In this document: positions 25,085 through 36,535 of the stretch, piece by piece
Position numbering within the stretch: the stretch's first letter is position 1
How the letters are laid out: each line of letters opens with the position of its first letter
Assembly (NCBI GenBank): GCA_038503035.1
Contig: JAVSML010024600.1
Span: 567,240-631,239 of the forward strand
Source: Crocodylus rhombifer
Taxonomy: Eukaryota > Chordata > Crocodylia > Crocodylidae
Reading direction: 5' to 3'
DNA: 64,000 nt
The notes under the pieces: generated by a model
Databases searched by the model: none
Seen by the model: the letters and a program-made list of their open reading frames with translations, nothing else
What the model was told of the DNA's origin: nothing
Program-made: the position numbers and the translations under genes

Positions 25085-25262
25085 TTGCTTCTTAAAAACA
25101 AAGCTCATATTATATTTTAGGTCGTGTTGTATGCAATAAAATATGGTACTGATTTTTACATAATGCTTTCCAGGCTCCCAGTATCCCAAAATTCTTTCTA
25201 ATAACAAGTGAAGCAACAGTAGTGAAATATGTTAACAATTACAGCATGGACAACACCTGTGG
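25085..25262 (+). repeat. Interspersed repeat, copy 2 of a local pair
   Basis: TTTTTACATAATGCTTTCCA, GGCTCCCAGTATCCCAAAAT and TCTTTCTAATAAC align with 22700-22870. The two copies also share GTTGTATGCAA and ACAGCATGG. They lie about 2.4 kb apart in the same orientation. Confidence 0.65.
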
Positions 25263-27164
25263 ATTTAAAGCAGGATCAGCTCTATTAAACTTGGGAAAGG
25301 AGAAATTTGTGGGAAAACAGACTTAGGTTCTGTCATCTTATAGCAATAGAAATGTTCTGGTATACTAGTGATCTAGGTTTCTGATAAACAAAGAAGGTAA
25401 GTATGGACATTTGTATGGTAATTACCACACTGGAGGAAGTATCTCCACTATTGTCTGCCTTTAAGCAGAGCTGTCTACAATTGTTGCTTTCACCTTGACT
25501 CAAAGCACAAATATAGCATTAAGCCAAGATTTTGAAAAGTGAGTAGTGATTTGAGGCACCTCATCCAAAATGGGATAACTAGGCCTATCTTTTAGAAACT
25601 GTTGAGCATCCAGTCTTCAAATTTTAAGTGGGACTTCCAAAATGTGCAGGACCTAAAATCACCAGTTACTTGTAAATCTTGGCATGACTTTTTTTCTTCT
25701 GCATCCACATCAAAATAAATCAGGATCCCAGTAGGAGGATTTTTCTCATCGCATTGCTGCTTCTTGAAGGGAGTCAGGCTGGATTTTTTAGCTTTGACTG
25801 CTTTTTAATAACTGCACATATAGTGTTTTTGTAAGGAAGGGAAGGAGGTACATTCTGTATCCTGTATATCCTATCATAATGACCTGGAATTACTGTGCAA
25901 CATATTGCACTGTAAATGTGGATTTCATGAGGATCATATGAATATGGATAATACAGTAAGAAGATTAAGGGTTGTTTTTGTTATGCACATTTGTATTATG
26001 TTTATAATGTTATTCTTTCTTGGACAATGTAATATTATATGCTTTCCAAATAATACAATATTCCCAGCCTATGGGTTATATCATCAGTTGACATAAAGCT
26101 TCACCGACTTCACTAGCAATTAACAACCCCTGACTGACTATCTGGCCTACCCTATTTTTATATATAGGCACAGGGCTTAATATACATAGGGCCAGAAACA
26201 TGCAAATGCACACACACATGCACACACGCACCTGCGCACACACAGACATTTGTCTAAGGAATTGGAACAGCTGGTATACTTTTGTCTCAGTGTTCTCAAG
26301 TTGAGTTGTCTGAAGTGGCCTAAATTTCTTACACAATATGCTTTATCCCTTGTGTCTATATAGTTGTTCTATTTAAGAGAAAATAGTTTATGTGTTGAAA
26401 AATGCTGAAGTGCTGCAGAGGCCAAATGTACATACAGTACAGCAAATACTAGGAGTCATCTGTGCACCTGTATTTTGGAAAATGTTTCTTTGCAGGTTGC
26501 AGTAAAGTGTTTTCTAGATCGGGAATGTCTCATTTTTTGTTGATTTAAGTTTTCTTTCATCTTGAACACTTAAAATTTGAAGATTAGGTTAGAATAGTGG
26601 ACTCAAGTGGCGTTTTTTTTAGATTGTGATTATGAAAAAGAAAATTTACATGATTTCAGTGCTCATCTCTCTCTCAAGAGGATGGCTTGTTGTGTAAAGG
26701 CTGTATAAAAGGCACATAAATTAAGTGAATTAGGCTTTATAATCTCCATAATTATACCTTTAAGATGATAATGAAGTAAAGTTCTAACATCTGCATATAC
26801 TTCAATGTAATTATACATTAAGCATTTACTTGGGGATCAACAGATATGATCAATATTTATGTATTTTTTCCAAGAAGGAACACTTACATCTCTCTTATTA
26901 AACACACAAGACCAACATTAAATCTGTGAGGTTGCTGATGATGTGAGGCTACTCAAAATGTGGCCCATAAAGGACAGGTTGCATAATTTTTGCATTGCAA
27001 ATAGAGAAATACATGAAAAATGTGATTAAAAATATGTAAGGCAAATTAATTTTGCAGTTCCTTTACTATGAAGTCAGGATTGTTAAACAAGTGAACATAC
27101 TTATCTTTAGCTAAAGTTTGGGAAACAATGTTAGCCATTCTCTCTATATATATTATACATATTA
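25263..27164. other. Non-coding AT-rich stretch
   Basis: No gene. A CA-rich patch (CACACACATGCACACACGCA region) lies near 26205-26250. Confidence 0.4.
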
Positions 27165-27317
27165 AATGCTACAGAGTATACTAGTTGTTTAGCATGTGAT
27201 TGATATCAGTGTGAACCCATCTTAAATTTGTAAACAGAGGCACTTAAAATTCAACAAATGTTGCCATGGATTTTTGAACTATATATACACACACATATGT
27301 GTGTGTGTGTGTATATA

Positions 27318-27353
<36 letters not shown>

Positions 27354-27465
27354 GTTCAAAAATCCATGGCAACATTCATTTAATTTTAAGTGCTTCTGTT
27401 TACAAATTTAAGCTGGATTTGCACTGATATCAATCACATTATGCTAAACAACTACTCTGTAGCAA
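27165..27465. repeat. Large imperfect palindrome with TG/CA centre
   Basis: The left arm (from ATGCTACAGAGTA at about 27165) and the right arm (ending TACTCTGTAGCAAT at about 27465) are reverse complements along nearly all of their ~130-150 bp. Shared blocks include TTGTTTAGCA, TGATTGATATCAGTG, AAATTTGTAAACAGA, CACTTAAAATT and TTGCCATGGATTTTTGAACT. The centre is an ACACAC/TGTGTG tract (about 27285-27350). No terminal motif or target duplication was recognised. It may be a palindromic DNA transposon that captured or grew a microsatellite, or an inverted duplication. Confidence 0.85.
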
Positions 27466-30299
27466 TACACACACATATACATGCACATATATATATTTAC
27501 CATACTATATATATATATGCACACTATACTATCACTATATGTATATATATATATATGAACATATTATAAGGAGTACAGATACATGAGCTTCCTGATATAA
27601 AAAGAAGCATGAATAAAATCTCCATTTTTGATCTTATAAAATATTGTGGAGTTTTTAAAGTAAAGAAAAATAGTCATCAGATGTAAAACAATGCTCATGC
27701 CTATTGGTGCAAACTAGGTCTATATACTTATATATGTTGACATTTGAAGCATGAAGAGATTTCTGTACTATGAAAGACAAATAATAAAATTACACAAGCA
27801 AAATCACTGCTCCTCTGATCCAGCTGTATTTTAATTTTACCCTGGTATTTTTGAATTTCAGCATGTTTAGATTTTTTTTCTTCGTGCCAGGATGACTTTT
27901 CTAACATTATGTTTTTAAATCTGACAAGGTCATACAAGCTAAAAAAAAGAGAGAGAGAAGGGTCATCAAAAGGGGAAAAATAACAGAACTGCGGTGAAAT
28001 GGCTCTCTGTTGGCCTTTGTATCGATTCAGAGTGTGTCAAAAGGGTCTTTTGTCGTGCCCCTACCACAGCATACTAATTTGCTAGATCAAGTCTGTCAGA
28101 ATATCGACTGGAAGTAAAGAACTACAGTGGCAGCTTTTGTGTTTCATACAGCAGGGAGCCTGTGTGTGAAACAGGATTATCAGGGGGTCATGAAGAGAGT
28201 CAAGGGATGTCCATCACTTCCCTTCTGGTAATGTAATGGGGCGGGTGCCTGGATGTGATTAAGATGTAGGACACAGGAGGCATAGCAGTGAACAAATCAG
28301 AAACACACACATGCAAATCAGTTGGCTGCTGTTAACCACATATTTTTAATGAAAAAATCCAGTGACAGACCAAACAAATATCTAAACAGCTGCATTCATA
28401 TTAAATATCAAACAGTTTATTCAATGTCTTTTTTGTGTATGTGAAGAGAAGGTACAACACATACTGAAAGGGTTTAGCTCCTACATGGGGTTTTGTTTGT
28501 TTGTTTGTTTTGATTTTAGCATTCCAATCTACAAGTGTTTCTCCTACTTGTTTTAATGTTGGAAATGGCATTGCTGCATGATTGCAGCAAACATCTAGTG
28601 TATATATAAAGATAAAGTGATGCTTTGTACCATAGCTATATATATAAGACACATTCAGATAGGATGCTCATCACTCTGCTATCAGCTTAGCCTTGACTTA
28701 GATGGCATTGTGATTCTAATGTGACATGAGCAAAATATCTTTCTGGCAACTGAAAAAAAGTATTTGTGTGATTGAACAATGCATAGCTTGATAAGTGCCT
28801 CTTTTTAAAATTGTGGCAGGGAACGTTTGCATTCTGGTGATGTAGACAGTGGCCCTCTAGCTTACATGAGCGGTATGAGGAGCTTTCATAACACACACTG
28901 ACATGATTTATCATTCTTGTCATCTTTATAATCCATTTTTTCCTACATTGTTCGTAATCTTTAACTTTAATCCTTTGTTTCTGAAAATATGATGATAAGC
29001 AGGAAAACAATAGATGCCAAAACAACACTAGGTTTTACAAAAACAAGAGACTATTATAATCTCTTAGAAATCAAGAGCCTGAGCCAGAGTCCAGAGAACA
29101 AGTGGAATAAAATCCCTTAGATTTCAATGGGCTTTGGATCAAGCCTCAGTTTCCTAAGCACTAAATGAAAGCAAGTTCTTTTTCAAGAAGAAAAATTGAG
29201 TCTTGTGATAACCTAAATCTGCTCCTTATTCTCTTTCAAATACTTGTTCATAGCCAGTTTAAATCAGATTTGAGAGGCAATGATAGAAGCTGCTTGCACT
29301 GTTTTTCTGTTCAGTTCTATAGTAATACTGGCTACATTTTTGCTTTAATTCATCTTATTATTTATCAGATGAATTTGTGTCTCTATGGGATTCAATAACA
29401 AAACTCTTACTGACTACAGTTGGGGCAGGATTTCACTGTATATTTATATTGGGACACCCAGAAACCCATTCTGAATTGGGATCTACTATAATGTGTGCTG
29501 TACAATCCTTCACAAATACATGATTTCTGGTCCAAAGAGTAGCTTTGTCAAAATGAAACAGCTATGCCTAGAGCTGGATGAAAGGACCAAAAATGATTTG
29601 TGAGGTTTTCTGGGCTAAGATTCAATGTTTTCATTTCGTTGGTAAATGTAAGGGTGATCCTGTGCAGAGAGGTATCTAATATGCCCTGGGCATACTGCGT
29701 TCTGCCAGTTCCACTGCCACTTCCCTCACAACTATGTTCCAACATTTATCCCAGCGCTTTTTGTCTCCACCAATTACTGCTGCCAATTCCCCTCACCAAC
29801 AGCAATAAACAGGAGGAAATGTGGTGGTGGTTGCACTAAGTGGGTCAAAGTAGGAGTCTACCCACCCTCAACCACTGCAGCTGTTACAGCATTGGCATGA
29901 TGCCCCTACACCCAGCAGTAGTTCCTACTGTCATGGTGCAGACACCCCAAGACATCTCCCCCTTTATGTCGGCACTTGGGGCTCACTCATCCCTAATGAC
30001 ACTACTAATCCTGTGTGGGGGTGGGAAGCATTCAAGTGGCCATTGGCTATCAGTGAAAATATCAGTGAACCAAAATGTCATATTTTAGTGCAAATAATTA
30101 TTTGTCCAAAAATTCGTACCAGATATACTTTTATTTGTCCTTTATGGGCAAAATCGTACTTCAGCTTCATGCACCTCAGTGGCACTTATGCAGTTATGTT
30201 GCAGCAATTTTGGGCACTTATGCACTATTTGCCACAATGTTGTGAAATCAGATCACCCTCTATGCATACATTATGAAAATGAAAGAGGGGTGGAGGACC
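27466..30299. other. Non-coding stretch with TA microsatellite
   Basis: Alternating TA/CA simple sequence occupies about 27466-27560 next to the palindrome, and a GTTT repeat lies at 28493-28512. The rest has no gene or defined repeat. Confidence 0.45.
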
Positions 30300-30309
30300 T
30301 TCCTACCAT

Positions 30310-30440
30310 TCAACCAAATAGCCTAATGGTTAGCATATTTGCCCAGGGAGTGGGAGAGTTGGTGTCTAGTGCACTCATGCACAAGGAGTCAAACCTGAAT
30401 CTTCTGATTGTTAAAAACCTGCTTTAACCGCTAGCCCACA
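30310..30440 (+). repeat. Possible tRNA-derived SINE fragment
   Basis: TAGCCTAATGGTTAGCA fits a pol III A box, and AGTCAAACCTGAATC fits a degraded B box. The downstream AACCGCTAGCCCACAG resembles the complementary arm seen in reptilian tRNA-related repeats. The spacing is longer than in a tRNA and no cloverleaf can be drawn, so this is not a tRNA gene. Confidence 0.4.
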
Positions 30441-31736
30441 GACAAGGTATTGCCCAGAGAATTCTTCATCCCTCCTTCTGAAACTGGCTGGATGTACTTT
30501 GCATTTAAGTAATAAAAATTGAAATAACAGCATAGGGATAGTTTCTTCCTCACTGGGGTCTGGGATCTTACTAAGCCATTGTCCATTTGGTTTGCTGTCC
30601 TCCTCCTGACCACACATATGTCCCTCTTCTCCCTGCCTGCTGGGCTAACATCAGGAGAAATGCTGAAGATTAGACCAGATGATATGCAGGGATAGAGCTA
30701 TCTGAAATGTGAAGTGTTGATAAGGGGACCAACAGACAAAAGCATTCCAAGGAGTGCCTGGCAGGAATGCAGCAGCCTAACTCATGTCTGTGGGAAAGAA
30801 ATGGATTGGTACCAGAATATGATATACTAAGTCTTCAGGAAATGTGATGGTACTGAATAGGGGGAGATTGGCATTTCTGAAAGGCAGAAGGGCGTAATCA
30901 GCCAGAATGTAGATGTAGAAATGAAGCCCCTGAGTGTGGTTTCAATGTTGGAAGCAGGGATGTGGCACATCACTGTGTGAGGTAAGCTTTGGATGTGTTT
31001 TTTCACAACCTTAACAAGTGAGGCAGGAGGGTTTGCCCATGACATAGGTAGCCTTTGGCTAGGCCTTCTGGGGGGCAACTAGGGGGTCAGCAGGGTGGGC
31101 ACACAGGTTACTGGAGCCAAGATGGGAGATCCTAGAGGCATACTCTGAGATGCAAGCCGAGGTCAGAAAGCCAGTGCTGAGTTCTGGGGAACATCTGAGA
31201 TCAAGGTCAAGGAAGCTAAGCCTAGTCAGATTGCCAGAAAAAGAAAAGAGAGCAGAACGAGCACCAAGTTTCATGGAAGATCCAAAATCAGGGTCAGGTA
31301 AAGCCAAAGCTGGGTCAGAAGTCAGGAGAGTCAGGGAGAGCTGAGAACACGAGGCTTGCTGGAACAGACTGAGGCTGTGTGAAGATGTGCCCGCAGCCTA
31401 AGGCGGCAGGTGTGTCTAAAAGGGGTGAGTTTTGCTTTCACAAGCCAATCTGGTTGCAGAGAACTGGGTCAGCCACATTAGCCAGGGATCAGGGGCATGT
31501 GCAGTAACTCACATGTTTGGCCCAGTGAGGCCTGCTTGATCAGAGTCCCTGACGTGAGGACCAAACACATCAAATGCCCATTCTATTTTTAGAGTTAATC
31601 CCGAGACCTCTTAAATATATCTTGAGCTGTATTTTAGAGTCCTGGGATGGAAAGCTGTCAAAATAATAATTGATGGCAACCAGAATTATTACTGGACATT
31701 TTTGTGGTATGGAGGTTGCTAGCACAAATGTTAAGG
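30441..31736. other. Non-coding stretch, purine-rich AGGTCAG motifs
   Basis: From about 31090 to 31340, AGGTCAGAAAGCCAG-like words recur irregularly, similar to degenerate minisatellite or old LTR sequence. No gene or defined boundary seen. Confidence 0.4.
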
Positions 31737-31992
31737 TGTCTTGTTTTGGCTGTGTAGGTTGTAGCCATATTGGTCTTAGCACACTGGCAGACAAGGTTCT
31801 TTGGGTGAATCTGATATCTTTTATTAGACCAACTTAAATAGTGGGAAAAAAATTCTTAGTAAACTTTCGGGTTTAAAAACCCTCTGTCAGGCTGAGGATG
31901 CATGTGCAGTATGTGTGTGCTCTTCCAACTATTTAAGCTGGTCTAATAAAAGATATCAGACTCACCCAAAGAACCTTGTCTTGCTTTGGCTG
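31737..31992 (-). mobile_element. PLE-derived hairpin element with 16-bp duplication
   Basis: The 224-bp body (31753-31976) is flanked by TGTCTTGTTTTGGCTG (31737-31752) and TGTCTTGCTTTGGCTG (31977-31992), 15 of 16 identical. On the minus strand it ends in the PLE 3' terminus (ACCAATATGGCTACAACCTA). Both halves contain the PLE tail block TAATAAAAGATATCAGA in inverted orientation, so the element folds on itself. It has no coding capacity. The arrangement copies the inverted terminal segments of the full PLE at 59998-63006 with the coding region missing. A hammerhead-like core lies at 31865-31890. Confidence 0.85.
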
Positions 31993-32318
31993 CAAGTTCA
32001 AGCCTTGCTTTGCTTCCCAGTTGGCCCAACTGCAAAAGGGGATTTGGCCTGGGAGACAAAGGTGGCTACACATACTAGCCACAAAACAAAGACGTGAGCT
32101 CAGTGTGCCAGTAGGTTTAGGAAAACCTGAGATACATGTGCTGGCCTGCAATTAATGCAATAGTTCTTTTGATTTATAAGACCACACCAAGAAGTCCTAC
32201 TTACTGGTTTTCTATGAACATTTTTGCATAGGGTTCAAGATATGCAAAATTCTTACAACCTGCCAAAAGGCAGTGACAGACATCTGCCAGCAATGGCAAT
32301 ATCCAGTGCACTTCACTG

Positions 32319-32552
32319 AGGGTGTGCCACACTGCACAGTTGTTACTAAATGACTGTGCAGTAACCAGCATTACTGCACAGTCCCAACACTGCACAGGTT
32401 TCTTTCCCATACTTCTGTGCAGTAGCAACAAGCTACTGTGCAGTAGCTCAATGCTACTGCACAATACCATTGGCATCCTGTTTCGCGCCTGCTGACGCAC
32501 AGAATCATAGCTCGTCACTACAGCAAAGTAGCATCTTGTGTAGATGGGCCCT
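32319..32552. mobile_element. Palindromic MITE, relative of 3792-4011
   Basis: CTAAATGACTGTGCAGTAAC and TACTGCACAG motifs recur on both strands, and the right end GCATCTTGTGTAGATGGGCC matches the GCATCTACAC type of terminus. The left end is poorly preserved. Family link to 3792-4011 is by shared interior words. Confidence 0.55.
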
Positions 32553-34160
32553 GATAGTACCAAATATCCCAAATTATAATTACATTCTTAAAAATTCCAA
32601 GCCTAGATGGTTGGACATCTTAACTGAAAGTATCATAAAAAACTGAAAATTTATTCTGTGCTACACTATACGTACTAGTAATAAGGAAAAGTAAACTGAA
32701 TGGGAGTTAAGGCGTTTGAAAATGTGTGAGAAATCTGTCTGACCCCTGTTGATTGGAGGTTGCATTGCATAGCATCTGAGATGCAGCGCATCTTTCCATT
32801 TCACTGGACAAACACCAGTAGGGTTTTTTTTCAGTCCTTGGAGAAAAGGTGTTAATTTTAGTGTGCTAGCTGACTCCAAATAGAGTTCTGCCCATTTAAA
32901 GTCCCAAGGCAATTTATTTAAATATACTAGTCTTCTTTTTGCGTTGTTACATGGGATTGTTTTACCGTTGTTAGACAATTGTTTCATTCCATTCTGGAGG
33001 TTCCCATAATTCTATATGTATCCGAAATGAGCCTTATTTATCCTCCCTGTAGTACTCAAAAGATTTCTGAGGGTTAATAATCAGTGTTTGCAAAGTGTTC
33101 TTGAGATATATATTACTTATTTGCTGAACCTTACAGTTTTTAATTTTATTGGTACGAATGGCCCTTCTTACTAATATTCCTTCACTATTTCGGACTTGCA
33201 AGGTTATTTTTTTAAAGGTAGAAAAAGATTGGAAAATGTTCCTTAATTTTTTAAAGGTTTCTGTAGGATGCCTGGGGATTTGCTAAAGTGATAGCAAGAA
33301 AATACAATATCACATTTTAGAGAAACTACTGAAAAAATACCAAGTGGCCTACTTCCCTGGGATTCTCTTCTTAAAAGAGAACTAAGAAATATACATTAGT
33401 CCATTACTATGGATCCTAATTTGTTAGCAACATTTTAGATGGTTTTCTACACTTCTAGCAATTTATTTGTACAGTATTAGTATTCTGTTATTTAAAGCAT
33501 GGCGGCACCCTGGCCTTGAAGAAGAGAAATTTTTTTAAACCCCCTGGTGATTAGATAACACAATGATGTGTGCAGGTGTAACAGCCATTTTGTTTCTAGA
33601 ATTTTTTTCACTTTTCAAGATATGATCCAGTCTATTAGAAAGTCTCTTGGTCAGGGTTTTTTTGCATCTTGGTATGTGTAATGTTACTGTTATTGCTATT
33701 GTTGTTATACCTAGAGAGATCCAATGTTGGACCTTAGGGGTGCTGCAGAATAACAGTAAAAAAAGGTGCTCCCTGCCCCAAAGACCTTACAATCTAAGGA
33801 GAATCGACAGATTAATGACAAATGATTCTATTGTAATGATTTGTCCTGTTAGCTCAGTACTGAGCTTGGCTTCTTTGATTTTGATGCTAGATCCAAAAAG
33901 ATTTAAGTGACCCAATGCTGACCATTCTAACGCTCCAAACTTTTAGACATCCGGCCAATGCCTAATGCAAAGCCCATGTTAGGCATCTCGGCTTCCTCTC
34001 CAGCATATGGTGAGTGCTAGGTACTTGAGAATAGGATCCACAAAAACCAGCAGGTTTAATCACTAGTTACAGCTAGCTAACAGCAAATGCAGAAGAGAGT
34101 GGCATGTCTTAAATTTCCAGGATGTAGACGCCCTGTTTAGGACTACAGGAAGGCTGGTCC
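32553..34160. other. Non-coding stretch with small repeat fragment
   Basis: At 33715-33800, GGGGTGCTGCAGAATAACAG ... CTCCCTGCCCCAAAGACCTT and ACAATCTAAG form a fragment of the same repeat type as 17580-17645. Otherwise no gene or boundary. Confidence 0.4.
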
Positions 34161-34168
34161 TACAATAG

Positions 34169-35408
34169 TAGGGTTACCACATTTCCAGTTCCAAAAAAGA
34201 GGACACCTATTGGAGGGACCACTCACTCTCCAGCAGTAGCAGCAGGGGAAAATATTATTTGTGGGGGCTGAAGGCCACTGTGGGGCTGACACATGCCAGA
34301 GCATACGGCAGGGGCCCTGGGTGTAGTGCTGCGGCTGCAGGGTATGGCAGTGGTGCCGAGTGGTGCTGAGCACCGTGGGACAGTAGTGCGTTGGTGCTAC
34401 TGCTGCCACTGGATGCTGCAAAATTAGTTTGTGGGGGGAGCTAAGCCCCATTAGCCCCAGCCTTCCACCACCTATGCTCCCCACCCACAGGCCCCTGGCC
34501 TGCTAGGGCCCCTCACTCCCAACCTGCAGCTCCCTGGCCCTGCCGCTGCCCCTCATGCCTGACCCACAGTCCCTCACCCCACCCCCCTGGCCATGCTGGT
34601 GCCCCTCAGTCCCAACCCACACGCCCCAATCCCTGCTGCTGACTCTCACTCTTGTCCCACAGACCCCTGGCCCTGCTGGTGCCCCTCACTCCTGACTCAC
34701 AATCCCGCACCAGCCCCAGCCATGCTGGTGCCCCTCATTCACAGCTGCTTCTGTCCTGACTAGGCCAGAGTGTTGGCAGCTCCAATTCATGTGGGCGGTG
34801 GCAGAGCGAGTCCAGCCCTGGCACAGGTGCGAAGGAAGAGGGGAGGCCCGTAGCACCCTCCACCCTGGGCTGGAGCTCCAGTGCTGCACCAGGTAGCTGG
34901 GTCACCCCCCACCCCGGCAACATCTCCTGGCCAGCCCAGCTCCACAAGCAAAAGTACCAGTTCCCATGGCACTGGCCAGGCTGCAGAGCTCACCACTGCC
35001 TTCAGAGGCCCCTGCTGCCCCTTACCCCTGCTGGCAGGCACCTCCCCCCCACTCCCTCCTGCCCCAGCACCTGGAAAGCTTCCTCCAGAGTCATCAGGAA
35101 CCTGTCTCCCTCACACATCTATCCCCTCCACACACCCTGCCACCCCCCCACACAGCTCCCTGGACAGTCCCCAAGCCCTGGCCCTCCAACCCGCACTCTC
35201 ATAGACTTTATCTGCATCCGGCATACATGTGTGTATGTGCATAGATGCATCCATGCCCACTGCCTCCAATGGCCCTCCCCCTGCTCCTGTCAGTGGAGTG
35301 GAGCAAAATTCTGGACATTGGTTCATATTTAAATAAACTGCCTGGACAGAGATTGGAGGGTCCAAAAAGGGGACATGTCCAGAAAAACCTGGACCTACGG
35401 TAACCCTA
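34169..35408. mobile_element. Non-autonomous hAT-type element with tandem-repeat interior
   Basis: Termini TAGGGTTACCACATTTCCAG and, as reverse complement of the right end, TAGGGTTACCGTAGGTCCAG form an inverted repeat. Flanking octamers TACAATAG (34161-34168) and GACAATAG (35409-35416) match at 7 of 8 positions, as for hAT insertions. The interior is GC-rich, with a minisatellite-like array at 34480-34740. No transposase domain is readable, and the overlapping frames at 34686-35413 are treated as composition artefacts. Confidence 0.8.
34480..34740 (+). repeat. Degenerate tandem array of ~50-bp units
   Basis: Units built around CCCTGGCCCTGCTGGTGCCC and CCCTCACTCCTGACCCACA-like words recur about five times with changes in length and sequence. 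It forms part of the hAT element interior. Confidence 0.65.
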
Positions 35409-35416
35409 GACAATAG

Positions 35417-36370
35417 GGCCAGGAACCTTCTACTGATGATTCTACAACTAGGCCTGCATATCCAGTCTTTTAAAAAAGGAGAAGGGGTTACTTTTGTCTT
35501 TTTTCATGGTAATGCTGCTTCCCCCACAACCACTTTATACCATAGTCTAGTCCTTAGGACAGTCATGTTGTCTTATCTAAGGCAGTCCAAATCTATATCA
35601 TTCACTTTCCAGGAGTAAGCTCTAAACTCCAAGCTAACACCTGCTGGGTTGGGGGCAATACTCACCCACCTTTTCTGTTGCAGCTAATCTACTGTATAAA
35701 AATTCAAGAGAAAGAGAAGGCAGGGCAGGGTATCGCCTTAAAGCTTAATTTATTCTGAAATGCATAAGCTAAAGCAAGACTCTCTAGACTATAAATGAAG
35801 ACACTCACCAAGGAGAAGGAAGCCCTGTGTTCCCATCCCTGCTCTAAGGATGGTTTCTATGTTTTGCATTCTTCCCACATTCCACTTTAAGTTTCTAAAA
35901 ACCAATAAAGAGGAAGTAAATTAAAGAAGGTCTCATTTTTCAATAAATTGGGATAGGAGTATGGATAGTCCGGGTTGTGCTTCCTGAGTTGGTTAGGAGG
36001 TAGAAGGGGAGAAGGAAGGTGCTTTTCAGGAAGCAATTGCCCCTGCACTGGGAAGGAAGCCCCAGCTTATGGAGACCCGATCCAGCCCCCTATCCTATTC
36101 CCCAAACCCCACCTAGACCACACTCCTGGACCCATCCATGTCATGGGGCCTGGCTAGGTGGTATATGCTCTGAAAGCTGTTCCCACCTGGGCATGGGAAG
36201 GTCACACCTACAACAGTAGGAGGAGGAGCTGACTTAGTGCTAGAACCACTCCCTGAGTAGTAGAGTTCAATGTATAGAAAGTTTGTCCACGCATAACAGG
36301 AGGGTGGGGAGGGAATCCTCCTGGGATACTAGGGGACTTCAGTTTGGGTGGTTTATCTGTGCCGAGTGGC
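35417..36370. other. Non-coding stretch
   Basis: No gene or defined repeat seen. Confidence 0.4.
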
Positions 36371-36535
36371 CACACGTTAAAGGAACACAAGCTAGGTAAC
36401 GCAATCAGACATAAACCTGCCCTGGAGTGGCATAACTTTAAGCCACGTAAAGTGTGCTTTAAACTAGTTTCAGGTGCTAATGTATAGATAATCCAGGGGT
36501 TAAGAGCTGCAAGAGCTGCCTAAAATTAACGTGTA
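36371..36535. mobile_element. Possible MITE remnant
   Basis: ACACGTTAA near the left edge is mirrored by TTAACGTGT at the right edge, and the interior has GTAACGCAA and ACGTAAAGTG words like those in other palindromic elements here. No target duplication found; tentative. Confidence 0.3.

Noticed and set aside
27286..27350. Microsatellite alone as explanation of the 27-kb hairpin
   Set aside because: Complementarity extends through ~130-150 bp of complex sequence on each side, well past the TG/CA tract.
30310..30440. Possible tRNA gene (A and B box-like words)
   Set aside because: Box spacing is wrong and no acceptor or anticodon stem can be drawn; kept only as a SINE-like fragment.
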